From Sphingopyxis sp. PAMC25046 (GTDB lineage Bacteria > Pseudomonadota > Alphaproteobacteria > Sphingomonadales > Sphingomonadaceae): a DNA stretch of 64,000 nt. The position numbers and the translations under genes were made by a program. Each line of letters begins with the position of its first letter. Position 1 is the stretch's first letter. Positions 18,380-26,430 of this stretch are shown here, one piece after another. The DNA lies in NCBI RefSeq assembly GCF_004795895.1, contig NZ_CP039250.1, positions 2,418,001 to 2,482,000 on the forward strand. The letters run 5' to 3'. Under the pieces are notes generated by a model. It ran no database searches and was not told the origin of the DNA. It was given only the letters and a program-made list of their open reading frames with translations.

Positions 18380-19726
18380 GTGGCGCACGACATTCACATC
18401 ATCGGCGGCGGTCTCGCGGGCTCCGAGGCGGCGTGGCAGCTCGCCGAGGCGGGCTATCGCGTGCGCCTCTCCGAAATGCGCGGGGGCGGCGACATGACCC
18501 CGGCGCATCAGGGCGACGCGCTCGCCGAGATGGTGTGCTCCAACAGCTTCCGCAGCGACGATGGCGACAGCAATGCCGTCGGCCTCCTCCACCGCGAAAT
18601 GCGGTCGCTGGGCTCGATCATCATGCGCGAGGCCGACGCCACGAAAGTGCCCGCGGGCTCGGCGCTTGCGGTCGACCGCGATCTCTTCTCCGGCGGCGTC
18701 ACCCGCGCGCTCGAAAACCACCCGAACGTCACCATCGTCCGCGAACGCATCGACACGCTCCCCATCGAGGGTCTGACCATTGTCGCCACCGGCCCGCTCA
18801 CCGCCGTTGGCCTCGCCGCCAGCATCGGCGCCGCAACGGGCAAGGACGCGCTCGCCTTTTTCGACGCGATCGCGCCCATCGTCTACCGCGACAGCATCGA
18901 CATGAACGTCGCGTGGATGGCGAGCCGCTGGGACAAGGTCGGGCCGATCGGCGACGGCAAGGATTATATCAACTGCCCGATGGACAAGGACCAGTATCAC
19001 GCCTTCGTCCAGGGGCTGGTCGACGGCGAAAAGACCGATTTCAAGGACTGGGAAAAGGACACGCCCTATTTCGAGGGCTGCATGCCGATCGAGGTGATGG
19101 CCGAGCGTGGCCCGGAAACATTGCGCTTCGGCCCGATGAAAGGCGTCGGTCTCGATAATCCGCGCACCGGGCGCTGGCCCTATGCCGTGGTCCAGCTCCG
19201 CCAGGACAATGCGCTAGGCACGCTGTGGAACATGGTCGGCTTCCAGACCAAGCTCAAGCACGGCGCGCAGGTCGAGCTGTTTCGCACGATCCCGGGACTC
19301 GAAAAGGCGGAATTCGCGCGCCTCGGCGGTCTCCACCGCAACAGCTTCATCCGCTCGCCCGAACTGCTCGACGGCCAGCTCCGGTTGAAATCGGCGCCGC
19401 ATATCCGCTTCGCCGGCCAAATCACCGGCTGCGAAGGCTATGTCGAAAGCGCCGCGATCGGCCTCGTCGCCGCGCGCTTCGCGATCGCCGAGCTCGGCGG
19501 CCTTACCCTGCCCCCGCCGCCGCCCGAAACCGCGCTCGGCGCGCTGCTTGGCCACATAACCGGCGGCGCCGATGCGTCTTCCTACCAGCCGATGAACGTC
19601 AATTTCGGCCTCTTCCCGCCGCTCGCCGAGGATGTGCGCAAGATGGATCGCAAGCTGGGCTATACCCAGCGCGCGGGCACGAAGCTCGCGGAGTGGATAA
19701 AGCAGGCCGAAGGCATCGCGGCCTAA
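18380..19726 (+). CDS. trmFO: tRNA (uracil-5-)-methyltransferase, folate/FAD dependent
   Basis: Methylates U54 of tRNA using methylene-tetrahydrofolate and FAD. The 448-residue protein begins with the FAD-binding [16 protein letters not shown] and shows the family motifs [17 protein letters not shown] and [21 protein letters not shown]. The start codon is GTG. Sphingomonads use this enzyme rather than the SAM-dependent TrmA for m5U54. The downstream neighbour is convergent. Confidence 0.96.
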   Translation: MAHDIHIIGGGLAGSEAAWQLAEAGYRVRLSEMRGGGDMTPAHQGDALAEMVCSNSFRSDDGDSNAVGLLHREMRSLGSIIMREADATKVPAGSALAVDRDLFSGGVTRALENHPNVTIVRERIDTLPIEGLTIVATGPLTAVGLAASIGAATGKDALAFFDAIAPIVYRDSIDMNVAWMASRWDKVGPIGDGKDYINCPMDKDQYHAFVQGLVDGEKTDFKDWEKDTPYFEGCMPIEVMAERGPETLRFGPMKGVGLDNPRTGRWPYAVVQLRQDNALGTLWNMVGFQTKLKHGAQVELFRTIPGLEKAEFARLGGLHRNSFIRSPELLDGQLRLKSAPHIRFAGQITGCEGYVESAAIGLVAARFAIAELGGLTLPPPPPETALGALLGHITGGADASSYQPMNVNFGLFPPLAEDVRKMDRKLGYTQRAGTKLAEWIKQAEGIAA

Positions 19727-19735
19727 CCTTCGGCC

Positions 19736-20203
19736 TCAACAGCTGCACTTCGGTTTCGCCGCGCGCTTCGGCGCCGTTGTCGCGAATTCCGCGCGCGTCA
19801 GATCGCCCGACTTGTCGGCATCGGCCCCGGCAAAGCGTTCCCCCGTCGCCACCGCCCATTCCTCGAAGGTCAGCAGATTGTTGCCGTCCTTGTCGAGCTT
19901 GCGGAACGCCGCGGTGCGCGATGACATCAATTCGACACGGCTGATCTTGTCGTTGCGGTCGCGGTCGAAGCGGTTGAAGCGCCGCTCCTCGCGCGACGCC
20001 TCTTTCGCGGCGGGCAGCGCCGGCGGCGCAGGACCGCGCTTCGGCGCATTCGCCGCCGCCACCGGAATCGCCGGCAAGGCGGGCGGCGGATCGGGCAGCA
20101 CGTCCTCTTCGGCAATCTGCGTATAGCCCTTCCACATGAACAGCCCGCCGGTCAGCAGCAGCGCGCTTGCCACACCACCGATCAGAAATCGCGAAACCGC
20201 CAT
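19736..20203 (-). CDS. EF-hand protein with N-terminal membrane anchor
   Basis: The 155-residue product has a hydrophobic N-terminal segment (about residues 5-25), a proline-rich linker, and three EF-hand-like loops: DRDRNDKISRVE, DKDGNNLLTFEE and DADKSGDLTRAE. Such proteins bind calcium in the periplasm or at the envelope. It ends KPKCSC. The partner and role are unknown. It is divergent from oxyR with a shared 136-base region. Confidence 0.85.
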   Translation of the reverse strand: MAVSRFLIGGVASALLLTGGLFMWKGYTQIAEEDVLPDPPPALPAIPVAAANAPKRGPAPPALPAAKEASREERRFNRFDRDRNDKISRVELMSSRTAAFRKLDKDGNNLLTFEEWAVATGERFAGADADKSGDLTRAEFATTAPKRAAKPKCSC

Positions 20204-20265
20204 CCGCCCCTCCGCGTCCGTTGATCGACCCTTGCTATCACGGCGCGCGTGCGGGCGCCAACGGA

Positions 20266-20290
20266 CGCCGCCATAATGGCGGCGAATTTT
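20266..20290. promoter_or_regulatory. Hairpin and T-run in the EF-hand/oxyR intergenic region
   Basis: CGCCGCCA (20266-20273) and TGGCGGCG (20277-20284) form an 8-bp stem with a 3-base loop, followed by AATTTT. It lies 56 bases upstream of oxyR. It could be a terminator or attenuator for a short leader, or a regulator dyad; neither is proven. Confidence 0.35.
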
Positions 20291-20339
20291 GATCGACAGG
20301 GTTGTTCAAAATCGCAGTGTCAATTGCTATATCCGATCA

Positions 20340-21245
20340 ATGCACAATTACCTCCCCTCGCTGAAGCAGATGCAATATCTCGTTGCGCTCCACGAGCACG
20401 GCCATTTCGGTCGCGCCGCCGACGCGTGCAACGTCACCCAGTCGACGTTGTCGGCGGGCATCCGCGAGCTTGAGACGCTCCTTGGCCAGACGCTCGTCGA
20501 ACGCACCCGCCGCGTCGTGCGCTTCACCATGCTCGGCAACGCGATCGTCGAAAAGGCACATCGCGTGCTGCGCGAGGCCGAGGAACTCGCCGATATGGCG
20601 GCCGCCGCATCGGCGCCGCTCGTCGGCGAGCTTCGCATGAGCGTCATCCCGACGATCGCGCCCTTCCTCCTCCCCGGCCTGCTACCGCGGCTGCGTAAGG
20701 AACGCCCGTCGCTGAAGCTCTTCCTGCGCGAGGAACCGAGCGCGCAGGCTTGCGAGTCGCTGCACCATGGCACGGTCGACTGCGTGCTGCTCGCGCTCCC
20801 CTACGCTTGCGGCGATGTCGAGAGCGAGAAGCTCTTCGACGATGCGCTCTTCGTCGCCTTTCCGGGCGAACAGAGCGAAGACCTGCCCGCGATGGTCAGC
20901 GCCGACCAGCTCGACCCGGCGCAGATGCTGATGCTCGAGGACGGGCATTGCCTGAAGGACCATGTCCTCGCCGCGTGCAACCGCCCCGAATTGCGCGCCG
21001 GGGCGCGGATGATGGGCACCTCGCTCCACACGCTCGTCCAGATGGTCGACAATGGGCTCGGCATCACGATGCTGCCGCAAATGGCGATCGAGGCGGGCAT
21101 CCTCGATCATACCGACATCGACACGCGCCCGCTCGATTCGGAGCATGACTGGCGCACCATCGCGCTCGTCTGGCGCAAGGGCAGCCCGCGCGCCGACGAA
21201 TTCCGCCTGCTGGCCGACATTTTCCGGAAGCATCAGGTGGCATGA
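20340..21245 (+). CDS. oxyR: Hydrogen-peroxide-inducible genes activator (LysR family)
   Basis: Cytoplasmic peroxide sensor and transcription factor. The 301-residue protein has a LysR winged helix-turn-helix at about residues 5-65 and an effector domain with the peroxide-sensing pair Cys204 and Cys213 in DGHCLKDHVLAACN, nine residues apart as in E. coli OxyR (Cys199/Cys208). MHNYLPSLKQMQYLVALHEHG is the standard OxyR N-terminus, so the in-frame upstream codon at 20289 is rejected. Genes controlled by it are not obvious here; no katG or ahpC is adjacent. Confidence 0.94.
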   Translation: MHNYLPSLKQMQYLVALHEHGHFGRAADACNVTQSTLSAGIRELETLLGQTLVERTRRVVRFTMLGNAIVEKAHRVLREAEELADMAAAASAPLVGELRMSVIPTIAPFLLPGLLPRLRKERPSLKLFLREEPSAQACESLHHGTVDCVLLALPYACGDVESEKLFDDALFVAFPGEQSEDLPAMVSADQLDPAQMLMLEDGHCLKDHVLAACNRPELRAGARMMGTSLHTLVQMVDNGLGITMLPQMAIEAGILDHTDIDTRPLDSEHDWRTIALVWRKGSPRADEFRLLADIFRKHQVA

Positions 21246-21285
21246 GGAAGGTCGGGAACCCACCGATTGCTGCCGTCTCATTATT

Positions 21286-21378
21286 CGTCACCCCGGACTT
21301 GATCCGGGGTCCCGCTTGATGCCGAAGACCGGTCGACGCCCCAAAAAGCGGGATCCCGGGTCAAGCCCGGGATGACGG
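21286..21378. repeat. REP-like inverted repeat (CCCCGGACTTGATCCGGGG family)
   Basis: Left arm (21286-21317) and right arm (21346-21378) are imperfect reverse complements, each itself a hairpin centred on a CAAG/CTTG core with CCGGG flanks and a TCCCGC edge. The element fills part of the gap between oxyR and moaE. It is the same family as 24215-24307 and 61385-61442, and is probably a non-autonomous REP-type repeat. Confidence 0.8.
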
Positions 21379-21442
21379 AAGTGGAGGAGAGCAACGACAG
21401 CTCTCCACCCCTAATCGGACATTCGCGCGTCCTTATAACCGG

Positions 21443-21883
21443 CTAACCCCACCGTTCAGCGCGACCGTGGTCGCCTTCGCGCGGTTCGACCCACGCCACC
21501 CGCCCGTCGGCGAACGTCTCGCGCTTCCACAGCATCACATCGGTCTTCAGCCGGTCGATCAGAAACTCGCACGCCGCCAGCGCCTCGGCGCGGTGTGCGC
21601 TGCTCGCGAGCACGAGCACGATCGTCTCGCCCGGCGCTATCGCGCCGACGCGATGGATCAATGTCAGCGCCGACAGCTTCCACCGGTCCGCCGCCGCATG
21701 GGCTAGACTGCCCACTCCGGCCTCGGTCATGACCGGATGATGCTCAAGAAACAGCTCGGCCAATCCGTCGTCGCCGCGCACGCGTCCGATAAAGCTCGCG
21801 CTGGCGCCATGCCCGCCCGCATCGTGCAGATCGAACTCGGCGGCGACCTCGATCGCCGATGAATGGACCGATACCCGGATCAT
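21443..21883 (-). CDS. moaE: Molybdopterin synthase catalytic subunit
   Basis: Large subunit of molybdopterin synthase, which inserts two sulfurs from MoaD thiocarboxylate into precursor Z. The 146-residue protein shows GASASFIGRVRG near the N-terminus, HHPVM, IHRVGAIAPGE and LKTDVMLWKRE near the C-terminus (the Lys/Arg active-site region). The start overlaps the moaD stop by four bases (ATGA), and the longer in-frame extension is a shadow of moaD. The other moa genes are not in the window. Confidence 0.95.
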   Translation of the reverse strand: MIRVSVHSSAIEVAAEFDLHDAGGHGASASFIGRVRGDDGLAELFLEHHPVMTEAGVGSLAHAAADRWKLSALTLIHRVGAIAPGETIVLVLASSAHRAEALAACEFLIDRLKTDVMLWKRETFADGRVAWVEPREGDHGRAERWG

Positions 21884-22137
21884 CCCCCCGTCACCGGCGG
21901 AAACAGCGCAAGCTCCCGCGCACCCGACAGCGGCGCATCGGGACCCATCATCACCCCGTCGATCGCGGCGCGGATGCGGTGTGGCTCGGCAAAGGCCAGC
22001 GCGCCCCGCGCGTCGCGCGCGGCCAGCCACCCGATCAGCGCGCCGACGTCGCCGACGCCCACGGGCACATCGACCGTCTCGTCGGCCACCCCCATCCGTT
22101 CGCGGACCCAGGAAAAATAAGCGATGTTCAGCGCCAT
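21880..22137 (-). CDS. moaD: Molybdopterin synthase sulfur-carrier subunit
   Basis: Ubiquitin-like 85-residue sulfur carrier for MoaE. It starts MALNIAYFSWVRERMG and ends in the required Gly-Gly (FPPVTGG), the site activated by MoeB. It lies between pgsA and moaE on the minus strand, 10 bases after pgsA and overlapping moaE by four bases, so the three genes form one operon. Confidence 0.95.
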   Translation of the reverse strand: MALNIAYFSWVRERMGVADETVDVPVGVGDVGALIGWLAARDARGALAFAEPHRIRAAIDGVMMGPDAPLSGARELALFPPVTGG

Positions 22138-22147
22138 CGGTCCGGCC

Positions 22148-22720
22148 TCAATCCATATGCTTCAAGCCGACGCGCAGATAATCCCAGCCGGTGATCAGCG
22201 TCAGCACCGCGGCGCCCCACAGCGAGACGAGCCCGACCATCTTGATCCACGCCATTGCGGGCAAGGCGCCCGCAAGGATCAGCGCGCCGAACGAGACGAG
22301 CTGGAAGGTTGTCTTCCACTTCGCAAGCTGCGTCACCGGCATCGACACCTGCAACGTCGCCAGAAATTCGCGCAGCCCCGACACAATGATCTCGCGCAGC
22401 AGGATCATCAGAGCGGCGATGACATGCCAGCCCGCGATATCGCGCGTGAAGACGAGCAGCAATATTACCGCCGCGATCATGATCTTGTCGGCGATCGGGT
22501 CGAGGAATGCGCCCAGCCGCGACACGATTCCGCGCGAGCGTGCAACATAGCCGTCAAAATAGTCGGTAATGCCCATCAGGCAGTAAAGGCCAAAGGCGAG
22601 CGCATAGTCGATCGGCTTCGGCTGATGCGACCCCTCCACCACCCCGGGCCACAAGAGGAAAAGCAGGATGGGAACCGCGAGGATTCGCGAAAGGGTCAGG
22701 ATGTTGGGAAGACTAAGCAT
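22148..22720 (-). CDS. pgsA: CDP-diacylglycerol--glycerol-3-phosphate phosphatidyltransferase
   Basis: Commits CDP-diacylglycerol to phosphatidylglycerol synthesis in the inner membrane. The 190-residue protein has about six membrane segments and the CDP-alcohol phosphotransferase signature DGYVARSRGIVSRLGAFLDP followed by IADK (D-G-x2-A-R-x8-G-x3-D-x3-D). It starts MLSLPNILTLSRI, the standard family N-terminus; the much longer upstream frame is not coding. It heads the pgsA-moaD-moaE operon. Confidence 0.96.
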   Translation of the reverse strand: MLSLPNILTLSRILAVPILLFLLWPGVVEGSHQPKPIDYALAFGLYCLMGITDYFDGYVARSRGIVSRLGAFLDPIADKIMIAAVILLLVFTRDIAGWHVIAALMILLREIIVSGLREFLATLQVSMPVTQLAKWKTTFQLVSFGALILAGALPAMAWIKMVGLVSLWGAAVLTLITGWDYLRVGLKHMD

Positions 22721-22853
22721 GATCCCCGTCGATATAGGCGGTCCAAAATGACCTTTGACCCTGTCCGCCCTAGCCGATAAGCCCCCCGGGCGACAACCAA
22801 ATTGCCCGCGATTTGCGTGGTGACCGAACAAGATTGAAAAGATTGGACCACGC

Positions 22854-24149
22854 ATGACCGGCTCCTTTGCGCTATTGAAGCAACGCCGGTTCCTGCCCCT
22901 TTTCGTCACCCAGCTCCTCGGCGCGTTCAACGACAATCTGTTCAAGAACGCGATGGTGCTCTTCGTCGTTTACGGCGTGTTCAACGACGAAGCCTCGGAA
23001 ACCCTGTTCAGCGCGGTCGCGACGGGGCTCTTCATCCTGCCCTTCTTCCTGCTGTCCGCGCTCGCCGGCCAGCTCGCCGATACGCGCGACAAGGCGCGGA
23101 TCATCCGCATCGTCAAATTCTGCGAAATCATCATCATGCTGGTCGGCGGCACCGGACTCGTCCTCGCGTGGATGGGCTTTGCCGTGCATCTGCTCGCGAT
23201 CCCGCTGATGATGCTCGCGCTTTTCGCGATGGGCATCCACTCGACCTTCTTTGGCCCGATCAAATATGCGATCCTGCCCCAGCACCTGAAAAGTGACGAG
23301 GTGCTCGCCGGCACCGGGCTCGTCGAGGCGGGCACCTATATCGCGATCCTCGCGGGCACGATTCTCGCTGGTGTGATCGACGTCGAATGGGCGGCGCTCG
23401 GCGTCGTCCTTGTCGCCGGCCTCGGTTATTGGACCGGACGCAAGGTGCCCCCCGCCCCGCCCGAGCACGAGGAAACGGGAATCGACTGGCACATCATCCG
23501 CTCGTCGATCGCGCTCGTTCGCGGCACGATGCACATCCCGCGCCTCTATCTCGCGATCCTCTCGATCAGCTTTTTCTGGACCATCGGCGCGGTGCTCTTC
23601 ATCCAGTTTCCGCCGCTCGTGAAGAATATTCTCCACGCCGACAAGAGCGTCGCCAGCCTCTTCCTAGCGATCTTCTCGATCGGCATCGCGATCGGCTCGG
23701 TCGCGGTCAACCGCCTGCTCAAGGGGCAGGTTTCGGCGCGCTACAGCCCCGCCAGCGTGATCGTGATGGGCGTATTCGTGGTCGCCTTCTATTGGGTATG
23801 CCGCAATTGGGAGCATGACCCTTCGGGCGTCATGTACGGCATCGACGGCTTCCTCGGCCATGCCGACGTCATCCCGCTCCTCGCCGCACTGCTCGGCATC
23901 GCGATCAGCGGCGGCATGTTCGTCGTGCCGCTCTACGCCTTCCTGACCACCACGGTCCCCAAGGACCAGACCGCGCGAACCGTCGCCGCGAACAACATCG
24001 TCAATTCGGGTGCGATGGTCGCGGGTTCGCTCCTCGCGATGGGCCTCGGCTTCGCCGGGATCGGCGTCGTTGACCAACTGCTGATGAGCGCGGCCATGTG
24101 TCTGATCTCCGCGTGGCTCGCGGTCAAGCTGCACCGGGCTTGCGACTGA
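22854..24149 (+). CDS. LplT-like MFS transporter (lysophospholipid type)
   Basis: A 431-residue major-facilitator protein with about twelve membrane helices. The N-terminus carries LGAFNDNLFKNA, a motif of LplT and of LplT-Aas fusions, which flip lysophospholipids inward for re-acylation. An acyltransferase (Aas/PlsC) is not fused or adjacent, so the partner must be elsewhere. It is divergent from pgsA. The family call is firm; the substrate is inferred. Confidence 0.8.
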   Translation: MTGSFALLKQRRFLPLFVTQLLGAFNDNLFKNAMVLFVVYGVFNDEASETLFSAVATGLFILPFFLLSALAGQLADTRDKARIIRIVKFCEIIIMLVGGTGLVLAWMGFAVHLLAIPLMMLALFAMGIHSTFFGPIKYAILPQHLKSDEVLAGTGLVEAGTYIAILAGTILAGVIDVEWAALGVVLVAGLGYWTGRKVPPAPPEHEETGIDWHIIRSSIALVRGTMHIPRLYLAILSISFFWTIGAVLFIQFPPLVKNILHADKSVASLFLAIFSIGIAIGSVAVNRLLKGQVSARYSPASVIVMGVFVVAFYWVCRNWEHDPSGVMYGIDGFLGHADVIPLLAALLGIAISGGMFVVPLYAFLTTTVPKDQTARTVAANNIVNSGAMVAGSLLAMGLGFAGIGVVDQLLMSAAMCLISAWLAVKLHRACD

Positions 24150-24214
24150 CCGGAACCGGCTACGGCACATCTGTGTCCGCTTAGGAGTGGAGAGCGGACG
24201 CCGCCACCTACCTT

Positions 24215-24307
24215 CGCCATCCCGGGCTTGACCCGGGATCCCGCTTCTCATGACGTGAGAGCAGGTTTCGGCTTCAAGCGGGGCCCCGGATCAAGTCCGG
24301 GGTGACG
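24215..24307. repeat. REP-like inverted repeat (CCCGGGCTTGACCCGGG family)
   Basis: Left arm (24215-24246) and right arm (24276-24307) are near reverse complements around a 29-base spacer, of the same family as 21286-21378. It sits between the transporter and the convergent 74-residue gene, where it could stop both transcripts. Confidence 0.8.
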
Positions 24308-24342
24308 ATATAAGAAACGTCGCCTTCCGCTCGAAATCGGCC

Positions 24343-24567
24343 TCAAATCAAGAACATCATCGTCGCGGTAAAGAAAATCGCGAAACTCTGCAGAAACAGC
24401 CGGAAATCATTGTTCGACCAGATCATGACCGGCTCACGGTGCGCGGCAAGCGCGGCGCGCAATTCACCCTGCCAGTCTTCGGGTGCATTGAGCCGCGCGA
24501 TCGCCAGTTGCCGCACGCCATGCGCCCGCACACGCTCGCGAATGTCGATATGATCGTCCGAGTCCAT
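24343..24567 (-). CDS. Small protein with C-terminal membrane anchor, unknown
   Basis: A 74-residue product with a charged N-terminal half and one hydrophobic segment at the C-terminus (about residues 55-74, LFLQSFAIFFTATMMFLI). No family recognised. Codon use fits the genome and the upstream region has a full CtrA-type box (24605-24619), which supports it as a gene. Its role could be a small membrane regulator; this is inference. Confidence 0.65.
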   Translation of the reverse strand: MDSDDHIDIRERVRAHGVRQLAIARLNAPEDWQGELRAALAAHREPVMIWSNNDFRLFLQSFAIFFTATMMFLI

Positions 24568-24604
24568 GCCCCGAAGCTAGGGCGATGTTAACGGATCGGT
24601 AAGG

Positions 24605-24619
24605 TTAAAAGAGTGTTAA
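24605..24619 (-). promoter_or_regulatory. CtrA-type box TTAA-N7-TTAA
   Basis: TTAA (24605-24608) and TTAA (24616-24619) are separated by exactly seven bases, the full CtrA consensus of alphaproteobacteria. A third TTAA lies at 24588-24591. The site is 38-52 bases upstream of the 74-residue gene on the minus strand and lies between genes, a normal place for a CtrA-controlled promoter. Confidence 0.55.
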
Positions 24620-24661
24620 CGTCCGGACCGTCCCATGGCGGGACGCTTTCCGGTTCGCGGC

Positions 24662-25375
24662 TTAACCTCCGGTCATCGGCCGCACGCGAACGCGGCGCCC
24701 CTCGTTCGCCCCCCACTGGAACGGCTTGCACTGCGCGGGCTTCATGCGCGGTCCCAGGCAAAGCCGCACTTCGTCGAGCCAGCCCTCGCGGCCGACCGAC
24801 ACTGCGATCATTGGCGTCGTGATCCCGCGGTTGGCGGCGGCGAAAGCGCGGCGGATGCTCCCCGCGGTCTGCGGCTTTGCGGCGAGCACCTTCATATCGG
24901 GAAAGCGGACGGCCCGGAACAATATGTCGGCCGAACGGAAATAGGCCGCGGGATGCGGGCTCATGCAGCTCCCATGCTTCGCCCATTCATGCTGGAGCAG
25001 CTGCGCTGACGGCGTCATGCACAGATGCTTTCTCAGCACCGGCTGCGGCACGATCTTCGCCGGGCGGCACCATTGCGGATAGCCGGGGCCGTCGGTCTCG
25101 GGCCACAGGCCGTGCAGCACCCAGCCGAAACGCCCATTCTTGCCCGCACATTGGAAAGCATCGCGCGCGGCCTCGGGATTGCGCACATCGGCGCAATGCT
25201 GCGGCGACCAGCTCATGGCGAGCAGATAGCCGGTGATCGGCGGCTTGCGCACGGGCTCACCGCGCTTCGGCTGTTCGAGGCGCGGGACGGGGATACGGTC
25301 GGGCACCGAACAGGATAGCGCCTGCGCCTGCGCTGTGGCCGGCGCGAGCGTGGCCGCCAGCACGACCAGCGCCAT
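24662..25375 (-). CDS. Secreted ribonuclease T2 family protein
   Basis: An exported RNase of the T2 family. The 237-residue precursor has a signal peptide (about residues 1-19, MALVVLAATLAPATAQAQA). It has both active-site blocks: CAS I WVLHGLWPE (His88) and CAS II HEWAKHGSC (residues 129-137). The cysteines are consistent with disulphide bonds outside the cytoplasm. The open frame upstream of 25375 crosses a repeat and nadC, so this Met is chosen. It may act as an RNA scavenger in the periplasm or medium. Confidence 0.9.
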   Translation of the reverse strand: MALVVLAATLAPATAQAQALSCSVPDRIPVPRLEQPKRGEPVRKPPITGYLLAMSWSPQHCADVRNPEAARDAFQCAGKNGRFGWVLHGLWPETDGPGYPQWCRPAKIVPQPVLRKHLCMTPSAQLLQHEWAKHGSCMSPHPAAYFRSADILFRAVRFPDMKVLAAKPQTAGSIRRAFAAANRGITTPMIAVSVGREGWLDEVRLCLGPRMKPAQCKPFQWGANEGRRVRVRPMTGG

Positions 25376-25384
25376 TCCTTTCTT

Positions 25385-25470
25385 CCGTTCGTCCTGAACT
25401 TGTCGAAGCACCGTTTTTCCTCTCGCCGCCAAAGTGAAGGACAGCCCTGCGACAAGCTCAGGGCAAACGG
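25385..25470. repeat. REP-like inverted repeat (TTCGTCCTGAACTTGTCGAA family)
   Basis: A left arm at 25385-25408 and a right arm at about 25445-25470 are imperfect reverse complements in the gap between nadC and the RNase T2 gene. The sequence belongs to a third, distinct repeat family in this window. Confidence 0.65.
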
Positions 25471-25488
25471 ATGGATGAAATTGGCGAT

Positions 25489-26337
25489 TCAAGCCAAAGC
25501 AAAGTCGAGCCCGATGTCCGCCGCCGGCGCCGACTGGGTTAGCCGTCCGACCGAGACATAGGTCACCCCCGTCGCGCCGATATCGTGGATCGTGTCGAGC
25601 CGCACGCCCCCGGAGGCCTCGGTCGGCACCTTCCCTCCCACCAGCGTGACGCATTGGCGCAGTTCGTCGAGGCTCATATTGTCGAGCAACAGATGCGTCG
25701 CGCCGGCGTTCAGCGCGGGTTCGACCTGCGCGACGCGATCGACCTCGACGATGATGTCGGCGATTCCCGCGTCGACGGCGCGCCGCACGGCCTCCTCGAC
25801 CGATCCGGCGACCGCGACATGATTGTCCTTGATCATCGCCGCGTCCCACAGGCCCATGCGGTGGTTCTTCGCGCCGCCCATCCGCGTCGCATATTTCTCG
25901 AGCACGCGCAGGCCGGGGATCGTCTTGCGCGTGTCGAGCAGGGTTGCGCCGGTTCCCGCGAGCGCATCGACATATTGGCGCGTCATCGTCGCGATGCCCG
26001 ACAGGTGCTGCACCGTGTTGAGCGCCGACCGCTCGGCAGTCAGCAGCGCGCGCGCATTGCCCGACAGGCGCATCAGGTCGCTGCCCGCGGCAACTTCGGC
26101 ACCCTCGTCGACCAGTATCTCGATCTCCATGCCGGGTTCGAGCGCGCGAAAGAATCGCTCGGCGATCGGCAGTCCCGCCACGATGATGGCATCGCGGCTG
26201 TCCATCACCCCGCCGAAGCGCGCATCGGCGGGGATCGTCGCCATCGAGGTGATGTCGCCCCCCGCGCCGAGATCCTCGGCCAAAGTGGCGCGAACAAAAG
26301 CATCGAAGTCGAAATCGGGGAGCGTGAATTGGGTCAT
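25489..26337 (-). CDS. nadC: Nicotinate-nucleotide pyrophosphorylase (quinolinate phosphoribosyltransferase)
   Basis: Converts quinolinate and PRPP to nicotinate mononucleotide in de novo NAD synthesis. The 282-residue protein shows TAERSALNTVQHLSGIAT, the catalytic region DTRKTIPGLRVLEKYA, KNHRMGLWDAAMIKDNH, and EASGGVRLDTI near the C-terminus. Met at 26337 gives the family N-terminus; ten more codons are open upstream. No nadA or nadB is adjacent. It is divergent from the nitronate monooxygenase gene. Confidence 0.96.
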   Translation of the reverse strand: MTQFTLPDFDFDAFVRATLAEDLGAGGDITSMATIPADARFGGVMDSRDAIIVAGLPIAERFFRALEPGMEIEILVDEGAEVAAGSDLMRLSGNARALLTAERSALNTVQHLSGIATMTRQYVDALAGTGATLLDTRKTIPGLRVLEKYATRMGGAKNHRMGLWDAAMIKDNHVAVAGSVEEAVRRAVDAGIADIIVEVDRVAQVEPALNAGATHLLLDNMSLDELRQCVTLVGGKVPTEASGGVRLDTIHDIGATGVTYVSVGRLTQSAPAADIGLDFALA

Positions 26338-26373
26338 GTCCCCCGCGATAATCCGCCCGCCCAGCAAATCAAC

Positions 26374-26389
26374 TTGACGTTTACGTCAA
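26374..26389. promoter_or_regulatory. Palindromic operator TTGACGTTTACGTCAA
   Basis: TTGACGT-TT-ACGTCAA is a perfect 7-2-7 inverted repeat located 37 bases upstream of nadC and 42 bases upstream of the nitronate monooxygenase start. It closely matches operators of MerR-type catabolic regulators (LiuR-like, TTTACGTTTACGTAAA). It overlaps the region where the promoter of the plus-strand gene would lie, so it is a candidate operator for that gene. The regulator is not in the window. Confidence 0.6.
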
Positions 26390-26430
26390 CTGGCGCTGAC
26401 ATGGACCAAACAGACGAACGGAGAGGTCCC

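Noticed and set aside
25585..26430. Long in-frame extension ahead of the nitronate monooxygenase
   Set aside because: It is the antisense shadow of nadC; the ribosome site and family N-terminus place the start at 26431.
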